This document shows, piece after piece, positions 1-7,983 of a DNA stretch of 64,000 bases. The DNA lies in assembly GCA_022821065.1 (NCBI GenBank), contig JAJEEK010000063.1:1-64000 (forward strand), read 5' to 3'. Under the pieces are notes generated by a model, which was not told where the DNA came from, did no database searches, and saw only the letters and a program-made list of their open reading frames with translations. How positions within the stretch are numbered: position 1 is the stretch's first letter; the number at the start of each line of letters is the position of its first letter. The position numbers and the translations under genes are program-made. This stretch comes from Candidatus Poribacteria bacterium (GTDB lineage: Bacteria; Poribacteria; WGA-4E; WGA-3G).

Positions 1-216
1 TGTACCACAAACTGTATGAAGTTTCAGAAAATATTTCGGTAATTCTATATCTTCCCCAGGGCCGGTAGGTGCGGTTTGCAACCGCACCGGACTTCGCTAA
101 TAAATTACCGAATTAATAAATTAATCTTCATTTAGTTTGTGCTGCCAAAACACTGTGTTTTCAGACAAATTTCATCTGACAGAACCGCCTACACTCAAAA
201 TTGCGTAAGTCTTGTT
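1..216. repeat. MITE-like repeat A, copy 1, interrupted by repeat B
   Basis: Repeat family A has copies at 5162-5280, 6872-6989 and 7763-7881. Here the left end lies outside the window. The internal palindrome of family A (ACAAACT-AGTTTGT) is split: its left half is at 6-14 and its right half at about 133-140, with about 115 bp between them. The right terminal inverted repeat (TGCGTAAGTCT) is at 202-212. The interrupting segment has flanking ATGAAG/CTTCAT and contains repeat B. The rest of 1-406 holds no gene; 213-406 is the lon leader, with no clear promoter recognised. Confidence 0.7.
37..110. repeat. Repeat B, copy 1, inside repeat A
   Basis: A short element bounded by a perfect 8-bp inverted repeat, CGGTAATT (37-44) and AATTACCG (103-110). 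Its centre is a GC-rich hairpin, GGTGCGGTT-TGC-AACCGCACC (68-88). A related copy is at 20041-20103. It encodes nothing and probably moves, or moved, with the help of an outside transposase. Confidence 0.65.
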
Positions 217-406
217 ATAGTAAAATCGGAAAATATGTTTACACTTGTAGCATAGGAAACCGTTAGTCTCCTGTGCCTCTGTGAGACAAGTTCACGTAAC
301 GAGGCAAGTGTACAAGTAATTACGGGCTCTACTATAAATCTAAAAAATTAATAACCGTTGATGAAACGTTGCTGACTACCCAAAACAATGAGATAGGAGA
401 AAAACA

Positions 407-2833
407 ATGACTACGAAAGAAAAAGAAGAAAAAAAAGAAGAAGAAATTGAAAGTACAACTGATGAAGAAGAATCTACGCAGGAATATCCTATTCTGCCAC
501 TCGACGATCTCGTTGTCTTTCCGTATATGCCGCCGGTGCCACCGTTTCCGCCACATCATGTAGCACTCTCTGGAAAGATGGCTACCGCTGCTATTGAGCA
601 AGCTATGGACGGTGAAAGGGTACTCTGCGTCTTTCGTCCGAAAAAAGAACTGTCGAAAAAAGACATCAAAAAGATTAAAAAGAGCGACCTCTGTCCAATT
701 GGGAGTTTGATCCATATCCTCCGATACAAGACCGATGACGAAGATGTCTTATTCCTCGCACACGGACGCGAACGCGTGGAAATCGAGGAGATTATGCACA
801 CCGAGCCTTTCATCAAGGCGCGCGTCAACGTTGTCGGCAGCGACGATGAAAATCAGACAGCCAACACAGAGATAGATTTGGAGGTCGAGGCACTTGTCCG
901 TAGCAATGATGAAATGTTCCAACGGATCGTTCAAATGTCCTCACGCTACCAAGAAGAATACGGAAGCATAACACGGACAATGATCGATGAACCCGGACGG
1001 CTTGCAGACTATATCGCCGCAGTCTTAGATTTGAAACCACACGATAAACAGCGCATTTTGGAAGCAGTATCCATCCAAGAACGTCTGAATACGCTCGCTA
1101 TTATCCTCGCGAAAGAACTTGATCTACACGAATTAGAAAGCAAAATCCAAAATAACGCGCAGGCTGTTATTAACAAAGGACAACGCGAATATTATCTTCG
1201 AGAACAACTTAAAGCGATTCAAACCGAACTCGGTGAAGCCGACGATTTAGGACTCGAAATCGATGAGATGCGGGAACAACTACAAAATACCGAAATGCCG
1301 GAGAAAGCGAAACAGGCAGCTGAAAAAGAACTCAAACGGCTCTCCAAAATGCAGTCGTTCTCGCCTGAATCGGCAGTCTCTCGGAATTACTTGGACTGGT
1401 TACTCAACCTCCCGTGGGCTATTAGCACCGAGGATTCGTTAGACCTCGCTGAAGCAAAAGAGATCCTCGATACCGATCACTACGATTTAGAAAAAATCAA
1501 AGAACGGATCCTCGAGCATCTCGCTGTCCGCATCCTCAAAGCCGAGATGAAGGGACCGATCTTCTGTTTCGTTGGTCCTCCAGGGGTCGGGAAAACTTCA
1601 CTCGGTAAATCTATCGCACGCTCAATGAACAGGAAATTTGTACGGATCTCGCTCGGCGGTATGCACGATGAAGCCGAAATCCGTGGACACCGACGCACCT
1701 ACATCGGTTCAATGCCCGGACGGATCGTCAAAGGATTACGACAAGCAGAATCAAACAATCCGGTCTTTATGCTCGATGAAATTGACAAACTCGGCTCTGA
1801 TTTTCGCGGGGACCCAGCTTCCGCACTTTTGGAAGTCCTCGACCCAGAACAGAATCACTCCTTTACGGATAATTACATCGATGTCCCGTTTGACCTCTCG
1901 AAAGTGATGTTTGTCACAACAGCGAATCAACTTCATACGATTCCACCACCCTTACGCGACCGGATGGAAACAATAGAACTCCCCGGTTACACCGCCAACG
2001 AGAAACAGATCATTGCCAAGCAGTATCTGATTCCTCGCCAATTGGAGGCAAATGGACTCGAAGAAGAGTTGATCCACATTAAAGACGCAGCGATTGACAA
2101 AGTGATTAGTGAATATACCCGCGAGGCAGGCGTGCGAAATTTGGAGCGAGAACTCGGTACCCTCTGCCGAAAAGTGGCACGCCGTGTCGCCGAAGGGAAC
2201 ACCGAGTCGACAACGATTACAGCAAAGGACATTCAACAGTACTTAGGACCCGAAAAGTTTGATTCCGAAATCGCAGGACGTAAAGCCGACATCGGTGTCG
2301 CAACGGGGTTATCCGTCACGCCAGCAGGTGGTGAAATCCTCTTTATTGAGGTCGCCACAACCAAAAAAACAAATACCAACAATCAACTCCGTATCACTGG
2401 TCAGATCGGCGATGTCATGCAGGAATCCGTACAAGCCGCTTTCAGCTACGTCAAATCCCAAGCCGACGCACTCAAATTTGATCCGAGCGTCCTCGAAGAC
2501 GATATACATGTACACGTGCCAGCAGGCGCAATCCCGAAGGACGGACCTTCAGCAGGTATCACCATTGCAACTGCACTCGCCTCTATTGCAACACGGCACC
2601 CTATTAACCCCGACATCGCCATGACCGGTGAACTGACCCTCAGAGGTAGAGTTCTACCTATCGGCGGCGTCAAGGAAAAAATACTCGCAGCGAAACAGGC
2701 AGGTATTAAGAAAATTATCCTGCCACAAGGCAATGAAAAACATTTTACCGAAGTACCCGAAGACATTCAAGAAGGTATTAAGTTTCTGTTTGTAGAACAT
2801 GTAACCGAAGTTTTCACGGAGGTATTCGCATGA
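407..2833 (+). CDS. lon: ATP-dependent Lon protease
   Basis: This is a cytoplasmic AAA+ serine protease of 808 residues, the usual length for bacterial LonA, which degrades misfolded and regulatory proteins. A charged Lys/Glu-rich leader (residues 1-25) precedes the LON substrate-binding domain (about 27-225). The ATPase has Walker A GPPGVGKT at 390-397 and Walker B LDEID at 456-460. The C-terminal protease domain has the catalytic serine in KDGPSAG (Ser715) and the lysine of the dyad in GGVKEK (753-758). An AGGAG ribosome site lies 8 bases before the ATG. The stop overlaps the start of the next gene (ATGA), so the two are probably co-transcribed, although their functions are not known to be linked. 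Confidence 0.97.
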   Translation: MTTKEKEEKKEEEIESTTDEEESTQEYPILPLDDLVVFPYMPPVPPFPPHHVALSGKMATAAIEQAMDGERVLCVFRPKKELSKKDIKKIKKSDLCPIGSLIHILRYKTDDEDVLFLAHGRERVEIEEIMHTEPFIKARVNVVGSDDENQTANTEIDLEVEALVRSNDEMFQRIVQMSSRYQEEYGSITRTMIDEPGRLADYIAAVLDLKPHDKQRILEAVSIQERLNTLAIILAKELDLHELESKIQNNAQAVINKGQREYYLREQLKAIQTELGEADDLGLEIDEMREQLQNTEMPEKAKQAAEKELKRLSKMQSFSPESAVSRNYLDWLLNLPWAISTEDSLDLAEAKEILDTDHYDLEKIKERILEHLAVRILKAEMKGPIFCFVGPPGVGKTSLGKSIARSMNRKFVRISLGGMHDEAEIRGHRRTYIGSMPGRIVKGLRQAESNNPVFMLDEIDKLGSDFRGDPASALLEVLDPEQNHSFTDNYIDVPFDLSKVMFVTTANQLHTIPPPLRDRMETIELPGYTANEKQIIAKQYLIPRQLEANGLEEELIHIKDAAIDKVISEYTREAGVRNLERELGTLCRKVARRVAEGNTESTTITAKDIQQYLGPEKFDSEIAGRKADIGVATGLSVTPAGGEILFIEVATTKKTNTNNQLRITGQIGDVMQESVQAAFSYVKSQADALKFDPSVLEDDIHVHVPAGAIPKDGPSAGITIATALASIATRHPINPDIAMTGELTLRGRVLPIGGVKEKILAAKQAGIKKIILPQGNEKHFTEVPEDIQEGIKFLFVEHVTEVFTEVFA

Positions 2834-5103
2834 GACACCTATTGAGAACCATAGGGCAAAGCCTTTCTGCTACGCACGTAACCGCTCAGTTTGCCACGCT
2901 CGTTGTTGTACTTCTATTTTCCATCTCACTGTTAGCAATGCCATTCGCGACACAGGCGAACACAACGAATGATGAAACCCAACCGCCAGTCAATTTTCTG
3001 AAAGACATCGCACCGATCCTTGACAAACAGGGATGCTCCGCTGGCATGTGCCACGGAAAATTCGGTGGACAAGGCGGGTTAAACCTCTCTCTACTCACCT
3101 TGAATCCAGAAACGGACTACGAACCAATCGTTCATCACAACCGCGGTAGACGCATCAATCTACTCGAACCCGATCAGAGCCTTTTCTTCCTTAAACCGAC
3201 CGGACAGATACCGCATGAAGGCGGGTTACGGTTCGAGCCGAACTCAGAGGACGGATCCAAAATTCTGCGATGGATCGAAGCAGGCGCGCCTTTTTCCGAC
3301 GATGAACCGAGACTGCGGAAACTCGAAGTTGAACCGAGTACCTTTGTCCTCTCTGATGTCGGACAAACCGCACAATTAAAGGTACTCGCCCATTTCTCCG
3401 ACGGTTCTATCGAAGATGTAACCGAAAAAGCCGTCTATGAATCCAAAGACGCACCTGTCGCAGAAGTATCAACTACAGGCGAAGTAACAAGCGTCCGATG
3501 GGGTGGAACCGCAGTTATTGCACGTTTCTTAGGGGTCGTCGATGCCGCGTTTGTAACGATACCGCGAAACTCTGAAGCAGCCACTATACCAGAAAACGAG
3601 AAATTCAAACCCAATAACTTTATTGATGAGTTTGTACTCGCCAAACTCGAAAAACTGAATATTCGACCCTCTGCGTTGACAACCGATGATGCTTTTATGC
3701 GTAGAATCTATCTGGATACCATCGGTAGACTTCCAACACCGGATGAAGTAAAATCGTTCCTGACAGATACAGACCCTTACAAGCGTTCACATCTCATCGA
3801 CCTGCTTCTTGATACGCCAGAGTGGGTTAACCTACGCACGCTGAAGTTAGCCGATATGTTGCGTATCCACCCGCGGACTTTAGGAAACGGGGCGTTCGGA
3901 GAACGCGGCGCGACACTCTTCCACGAGTGGGTACATAAGGCAGTCGAGACAAACGCACCTTACGATAAGTTCGTCCGAGAACTCATCACAGCGCGAGGGA
4001 GCACCTATCAGCACGGCCCCACAAACTACTACCGTATCGAGCGGCAACCTGCAGGAAGGGCAGAGACAACCGCACAAGTATTTCTCGGGATCCGCCTGAG
4101 CTGTGCCAGATGCCATAAGCACCCGTTTGACCAATGGACAACCGACGACTATTGGAACTTTGCCGCCTTCAACGGAAAAATTAGAACCCAAGGCGGCGAA
4201 CTTTACAACGAACTGGTCATCTCCTATAATCCCAACGGACGCGTTATAAATCAATCCGTAGAAGGGAACCGCGGTGAAGTCGCACAACCAACCTTCCTTG
4301 GCGGTGAATCCCTCTCTGCGAATTATCAGGGCGATATTCTGCGAGTACTCGCAGACTGGATGACCTCCTCAACGAACCCTTACTTCGCAACAGCAACTGT
4401 GAATCGCATCTGGAGCCACTACTTCAGTAGAGGTATCGTCGATCCCGTTGATGACATGCGTGCCACAACCCCACCGAGTGTTGAGGGACTTCTCGAAGCA
4501 TTGGCAGATGCCTTCGTCCAAAGCGGATTTGATACAAAACACATCATCAGACTGATTCTCAACTCGCGGACGTACCAACTTTCCGCAGAACCGAATGAGA
4601 CAAACCAGTTAGATGACCGGTTCTTCTCACGTTTCTATCCGCGTCCCATGATGGCACAGATCCTCTTAGATGTCGTAAACGACGTTACGGGAACCTCACA
4701 AAAGTATGGGCGTTATCCATCTGGTAAGCGTGCTGTGGAACTGCCGTTGCCAGTGAGCTCGCGCTTCTTGTCGCTCTATGGACGTTCCGGCAGAGAATTC
4801 CTTGGCGATTTAGACCCGAAACTCGAACCGACGCTGACACAAGCACTCTATATGATTAACTCCCGTGATGTCCATCAGAAACTGAGAAGCACCAACGGTG
4901 TACTCACCCGTTCCATAAAAGCGAAACTCAACAACCGAGAACTCATCACAGAGTTGTACCTCACCACGTTGAGCCGGTTACCGACAGATGAGGAACTTAA
5001 GACCGCTAAAGCGTACCTCGCCGAGAGTCCGAAACGTCGCGCGGGCAGCGAGGATATCCTCTGGGCACTCATCTCATCCCGGGAATTTATCTTCGTCCGA
5101 TAG
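2830..5103 (+). CDS. Secreted DUF1549/DUF1553 cytochrome-like protein
   Basis: A 757-residue exported protein of the planctomycete-type PSCyt1/DUF1549/DUF1553 group, whose biochemical role is not established. A signal peptide (about 1-44) is followed by a haem-like segment with CSAGMCH at 69-75, which is CX4CH and not CXXCH. A BIG2-like Ig domain follows (about 165-245), then DUF1549 (about 265-480) with a canonical CARCH at 425-429, and DUF1553 to the end. A GGAGG site 7 bases upstream, inside the lon 3' end, supports the ATG that overlaps the lon stop. DUF1549/1553 genes usually sit beside a DUF1501 gene; none is present here. Confidence 0.88.
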   Translation: MRHLLRTIGQSLSATHVTAQFATLVVVLLFSISLLAMPFATQANTTNDETQPPVNFLKDIAPILDKQGCSAGMCHGKFGGQGGLNLSLLTLNPETDYEPIVHHNRGRRINLLEPDQSLFFLKPTGQIPHEGGLRFEPNSEDGSKILRWIEAGAPFSDDEPRLRKLEVEPSTFVLSDVGQTAQLKVLAHFSDGSIEDVTEKAVYESKDAPVAEVSTTGEVTSVRWGGTAVIARFLGVVDAAFVTIPRNSEAATIPENEKFKPNNFIDEFVLAKLEKLNIRPSALTTDDAFMRRIYLDTIGRLPTPDEVKSFLTDTDPYKRSHLIDLLLDTPEWVNLRTLKLADMLRIHPRTLGNGAFGERGATLFHEWVHKAVETNAPYDKFVRELITARGSTYQHGPTNYYRIERQPAGRAETTAQVFLGIRLSCARCHKHPFDQWTTDDYWNFAAFNGKIRTQGGELYNELVISYNPNGRVINQSVEGNRGEVAQPTFLGGESLSANYQGDILRVLADWMTSSTNPYFATATVNRIWSHYFSRGIVDPVDDMRATTPPSVEGLLEALADAFVQSGFDTKHIIRLILNSRTYQLSAEPNETNQLDDRFFSRFYPRPMMAQILLDVVNDVTGTSQKYGRYPSGKRAVELPLPVSSRFLSLYGRSGREFLGDLDPKLEPTLTQALYMINSRDVHQKLRSTNGVLTRSIKAKLNNRELITELYLTTLSRLPTDEELKTAKAYLAESPKRRAGSEDILWALISSREFIFVR

Positions 5104-5120
5104 ACGTATCCTAAAAAAAA

Positions 5121-5146
5121 ATGGCGAGGTGCTTCTACCTCGCCAT
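5121..5146 (+). terminator. Stem-loop terminator after the DUF1553 gene
   Basis: A perfect 10-bp stem, ATGGCGAGGT and ACCTCGCCAT with a 6-base loop, starts 17 bases after the stop. It follows an A-tract and precedes a weak T-rich stretch. Hairpins with the same arms occur at 50625-50648 and, in variant form, at 42183-42203. Confidence 0.7.
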
Positions 5147-5161
5147 TCTCATTTTACGATC

Positions 5162-5280
5162 AGGGCTTACCCATGCTGTTCTTTTGTACCACAAACTGTT
5201 AGTTTGTGCTGTCAGAACACTGTGTTTTCCGAGAAATTTCTTATGACAAAACCGCCTACACTCAAAAGTGCGTAAGTCCT
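5162..5280. repeat. MITE-like repeat A, copy 2
   Basis: A 119-bp copy of family A. The right end is TGCGTAAGTCCT; the left end is the imperfect complement AGGGCTTACCCA. It contains the internal palindrome ACAAACT-GTT-AGTTTGT and the shared segment ending in CCGCCTACACTCAAAA. It lies directly upstream of the small gene at 5292. Confidence 0.75.
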
Positions 5281-5291
5281 AACGATGACAA

Positions 5292-5771
5292 ATGATTATC
5301 CGTTTCAAAAAAGGCAAAAACCAATCAAAACACAAACCGGATACACTGACCTGTATCCGGGACGATGGAAGCGTCACCTGGACATATCTCCATCGCGGAT
5401 TTGTGCATCACGACTTCGCACACTACGTTGTCGAAACGACGCTCGGCTTTAAAAACGCCTTCTTCGGACTCGTCGAAAAAGGGTACGATATACCCGATTT
5501 TAGCGAACCCAAAGCGCAACGTCCTTTTGAAATCCCAGAAGAAGCGATGAACACCGAACCGATTGTAGCACTATTACAAGCAGATATGCCCAATACACCG
5601 TCCACCCAAGACACTAATTCCAATGGAATATTTCAAGAACACAGCGCGACGCTTTCCGTAAACATCACAGATGAACAACTTGAAGTGATGCAACAGAAAT
5701 TACGGACACTCTTACAACAATGGCACGATTTACAGCCAGGCGAATCAATGACCTTGCAATTTAACACATAA
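5292..5771 (+). CDS. Conserved-looking small protein of unknown function
   Basis: A 159-residue soluble protein that I do not recognise. The N-terminal half is folded-looking, with aromatic and His residues (HRGFVHHDFAHYVVE at about 34-48); a low-complexity linker (about 95-118) leads to a C-terminal helical segment. There is no signal peptide or membrane helix. The ATG begins 12 bases after a copy of repeat A, and no good ribosome site is visible, so the start is uncertain. The gene ends at a strong convergent terminator shared with the selenoprotein gene. Confidence 0.6.
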   Translation: MIIRFKKGKNQSKHKPDTLTCIRDDGSVTWTYLHRGFVHHDFAHYVVETTLGFKNAFFGLVEKGYDIPDFSEPKAQRPFEIPEEAMNTEPIVALLQADMPNTPSTQDTNSNGIFQEHSATLSVNITDEQLEVMQQKLRTLLQQWHDLQPGESMTLQFNT

Positions 5772-5830
5772 AACGCCGTCCGATATAGTAACTCCGTTGT
5801 GCCCTAACAAGTTATACCTTACGGCGTTTT
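5770..5830. terminator. Bidirectional terminator
   Basis: Arms AAAACGCCGT (5770-5779) and ACGGCGTTTT (5821-5830) give a stem flanked by A and T tracts. It lies between the convergent genes ending at 5771 (+) and 5857 (-), so it can serve both. Confidence 0.7.
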
Positions 5831-5856
5831 TAATTTTACGCAAATTATGACTGATT

Positions 5857-6390
5857 TCACTGTCCTTTAGTCAACCGCGCAACAATTGCATCAACAGCAC
5901 CCTCTGCACGTTCACGAATCTGATCCGAGGTCAAACTTTGGATCGGGTGAGAAACAGTAAGCGGCTCCAAATCGCTATGCCCCAAAACACGTGCCTGGAC
6001 TTTGCCCGCAGCGAAGAATACCTCCGTACAGACCGCAACACTCGGCACGCCCCGTTCCTCTAAAGCACTTCCATCGTGCATACTGCACGATATACATGAC
6101 CCTCAGTCCGCAAGCCCTTCAATGACAAAATCAGCCTGCTCCGCCAGTTCGACAAGCAATTCTGTCGGTGCCGGCCGCGTGAACGTCGGTTTCTTCATAT
6201 AGATCACTTCGGCAATGTCGAACCGTTCCTGCATTAACTCAGCAATACGATCCAAAAAAATATCACTGCCGTTTTTTGTGATGTTGAGTAAACCCATCAC
6301 TTTCCCATCAAGACTCTCAAGTCGCTGCGCAAGAAATTTCGCAGATACATCGCCTTGAGAGGTTGGATCAAGTAAAGTCGCATTTGGCAT
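5857..6390 (-). CDS. UGSC-family selenoprotein (TGA read as Sec96)
   Basis: One reading frame of 177 codons is interrupted only by a TGA at 6103-6105. Translation on either side is continuous and reads GLAD-U-GSCISCSMHDG, which is the diagnostic U-G-S-C motif of the UGSC family of selenoproteins (function unknown, presumed redox). Immediately after the TGA is a perfect 8-bp hairpin, AUCGUGCA-GUA-UGCACGAU (6073-6091), whose apical loop starts 19 bases past the UGA and exposes GU, as expected of a bacterial SECIS element. A GGAGG site precedes the ATG. The gene starts 21 bases after a TPR gene and is probably in its operon. It needs SelA/B/C/D encoded elsewhere. Without Sec insertion only a 95-residue fragment would be made. 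Confidence 0.9.
6073..6091 (-). promoter_or_regulatory. SECIS-like hairpin
   Basis: A perfect inverted repeat of 8 bp with loop GUA, read on the minus strand, 11 bases after the in-frame UGA at 6103-6105. The GU in the apical loop and the distance match the requirement for SelB binding in known bacterial SECIS elements. It lies inside the coding sequence and translates as part of ISCSMHD. Confidence 0.8.
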
Positions 6391-6411
6391 TATGGAACCT
6401 CCGCTAAAACA

Positions 6412-6744
6412 TCACGCAGACGAAACGGATGCCTCCATTTGCAGTTGCTGCGACTTCGCCATCGCATCTTCTGCCTCTTGGATCATCCCTTTCCGCTGGT
6501 AACAGATCGATAGACTGGTGTACGCGAGTGGATCCTTCGGGTTAATCTCAATTGCCTTTTGAATCGCTTCAATCGCTTCATCGTAGCGACTCAACCGTTC
6601 ATACGCATGTCCCAACCCAAGGAACCCTTCGATATACTTTGGATAGGTATCAATCAATTCTTTGAAAGCGTCAACAGCCGCCTCAAGGTCGTTTTCCGCA
6701 AAATGCGTGAGCGCAGCATCGTAAAGTTCTGTTTCAGTCGGCAT
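6412..6744 (-). CDS. Small TPR protein
   Basis: A 110-residue soluble protein made almost entirely of about three tetratricopeptide repeats (residues 5-100; for example YIEGFLGLGHAYERLSRYDE), a protein-protein interaction fold. There is no signal peptide. An AAAGGA site precedes the ATG. It lies directly upstream of the UGSC selenoprotein gene in the same direction, so the two are probably expressed together; a physical interaction is only a guess. Confidence 0.85.
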   Translation of the reverse strand: MPTETELYDAALTHFAENDLEAAVDAFKELIDTYPKYIEGFLGLGHAYERLSRYDEAIEAIQKAIEINPKDPLAYTSLSICYQRKGMIQEAEDAMAKSQQLQMEASVSSA

Positions 6745-6871
6745 TCTTTATATCCTTTAAGGTAAGTATTTGGCAGAATTCTATCAGAAAAGATAGCAAA
6801 TGTCAAACACAAAATGATTCTCAAAAACCGATTGCACGTTACTTCATTCTAAGGTATCATATAATTACACA

Positions 6872-6989
6872 AGATTTACGTATGCTGCTCTTTTGTAGAA
6901 CAAACTGTTAGTTTGTGTCAGAAGACAGCAGGGTTTTCCGAAAAACCTCACCCAATAGAATAGGCTACAATCAAAATTGCGTCCGTCCT
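6872..6989. repeat. MITE-like repeat A, copy 3
   Basis: A more diverged copy of family A, in the promoter-side gap between the TPR gene (-) and the M14-like hydrolase gene (+). Left end AGATTTACGTATGCTG; right end TTGCGTCCGTCCT; the internal palindrome ACAAACT-GTT-AGTTTGT is intact. Confidence 0.7.
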
Positions 6990-7030
6990 GAATTATATTC
7001 TTTGCGAATCCTGTCGAGGAGCACCGAAAC

Positions 7031-7759
7031 TTGCGCGATTATACTGAAATCACTGAACGCCTAAAAAATTTAGAACTGCCAATAGAATGTATCGGCAACG
7101 TCCACAGTTATCCGATACATCAAATTCACTTTGCATCGTCCACGAATACGCCACAATCTGTTCTCATCACAGGTGGCGTACACGGCGATGAACCCGCAGG
7201 CGTTGAAGCAGTCTTACAGTTCCTCGAACGCGACAATACCGCCCTCTTGAAACAATTTTCCTTTACGATAATTCCGTGTGTCAACCCGTACGGCTACGTT
7301 CACGACACACGTGAAACCCGTGATGAGATAGACATCAACCGTTCATTTGAAACAGATAGCATCGTTGAAGCGACTATCGTAAAAAAAGCACTCGGACAAA
7401 CCCAATTCTCATTCGCGATAGATTTCCATGAAGACTACGACGCGACCGGGTTCTACCTCTACGAAGGCAAACGCGACGAGAAATTCATCGGTCCCAAACT
7501 CGCTGCAGCCGCGAAAGTAATCGGACCCATAGACCCAGAAGACCCCGGTGAAGACGCACCAAATCTCGTCGAAGGTGTTTACAAAGTCGCCACTGAATGG
7601 GGCACGCAAGGTTTAGCACCTTACCTATTGCATTTCCATAGTAAACATGTTATTATCTCTGAGACACCTACCGTTTGGCAACTTGAACAACGTGTTGCAC
7701 TCCATTTAACGATATTGGACACCGCACTCGACATTATCTCAGAAACGAATGAAAATTAG
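7031..7759 (+). CDS. M14-like zinc carboxypeptidase or deacylase
   Basis: A 242-residue cytoplasmic hydrolase of the M14 / succinylglutamate desuccinylase-aspartoacylase fold. The zinc motif is HGDE (His51, Glu54) with the third ligand His133 in DFHED; NPYG (85-88) and NRSF (103-106) resemble substrate-binding segments of the family. The likely start is a TTG with GAGGAG 9 bases upstream; no ATG gives a better fit. The substrate cannot be told from sequence; a small peptide or N-acyl amino acid is likely. It stands alone between two copies of repeat A. Confidence 0.8.
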   Translation: MRDYTEITERLKNLELPIECIGNVHSYPIHQIHFASSTNTPQSVLITGGVHGDEPAGVEAVLQFLERDNTALLKQFSFTIIPCVNPYGYVHDTRETRDEIDINRSFETDSIVEATIVKKALGQTQFSFAIDFHEDYDATGFYLYEGKRDEKFIGPKLAAAAKVIGPIDPEDPGEDAPNLVEGVYKVATEWGTQGLAPYLLHFHSKHVIISETPTVWQLEQRVALHLTILDTALDIISETNEN

Positions 7760-7762
7760 CTT

Positions 7763-7881
7763 AGGACTTACGCAGGATGATCTTTTGTAGCACAAACTTC
7801 ATAGTTTGTGACACAAGAACGCTGTGTTTTCAGAAAATTTCTTCTAACAAAACAGCCTACAGTCAAAATCGCGTAAGTCCT
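7763..7881. repeat. MITE-like repeat A, copy 4
   Basis: The best-preserved copy of family A: 119 bp with a perfect 11-bp terminal inverted repeat, AGGACTTACGC and GCGTAAGTCCT. The internal palindrome has loop TCAT. It lies 4 bases after the M14-like gene and about 100 bases before the enolase-superfamily gene. Confidence 0.8.
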
Positions 7882-7983
7882 GTTAACTGAAGAAAGCAGC
7901 CCGCAACAACGGCGCGGGCGGATCAAGAGAAAGGGACATCAAACATCAAACTCTCTTCATTACCCGCAAGGAATAACTAAAAA

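Noticed and set aside
5857..6081. A separate 74-residue gene starting at the ATG at 6081.
   Set aside because: It is the same frame as the upstream part and begins inside the conserved UGSC region, with no ribosome site; it is the C-terminal part of the selenoprotein.
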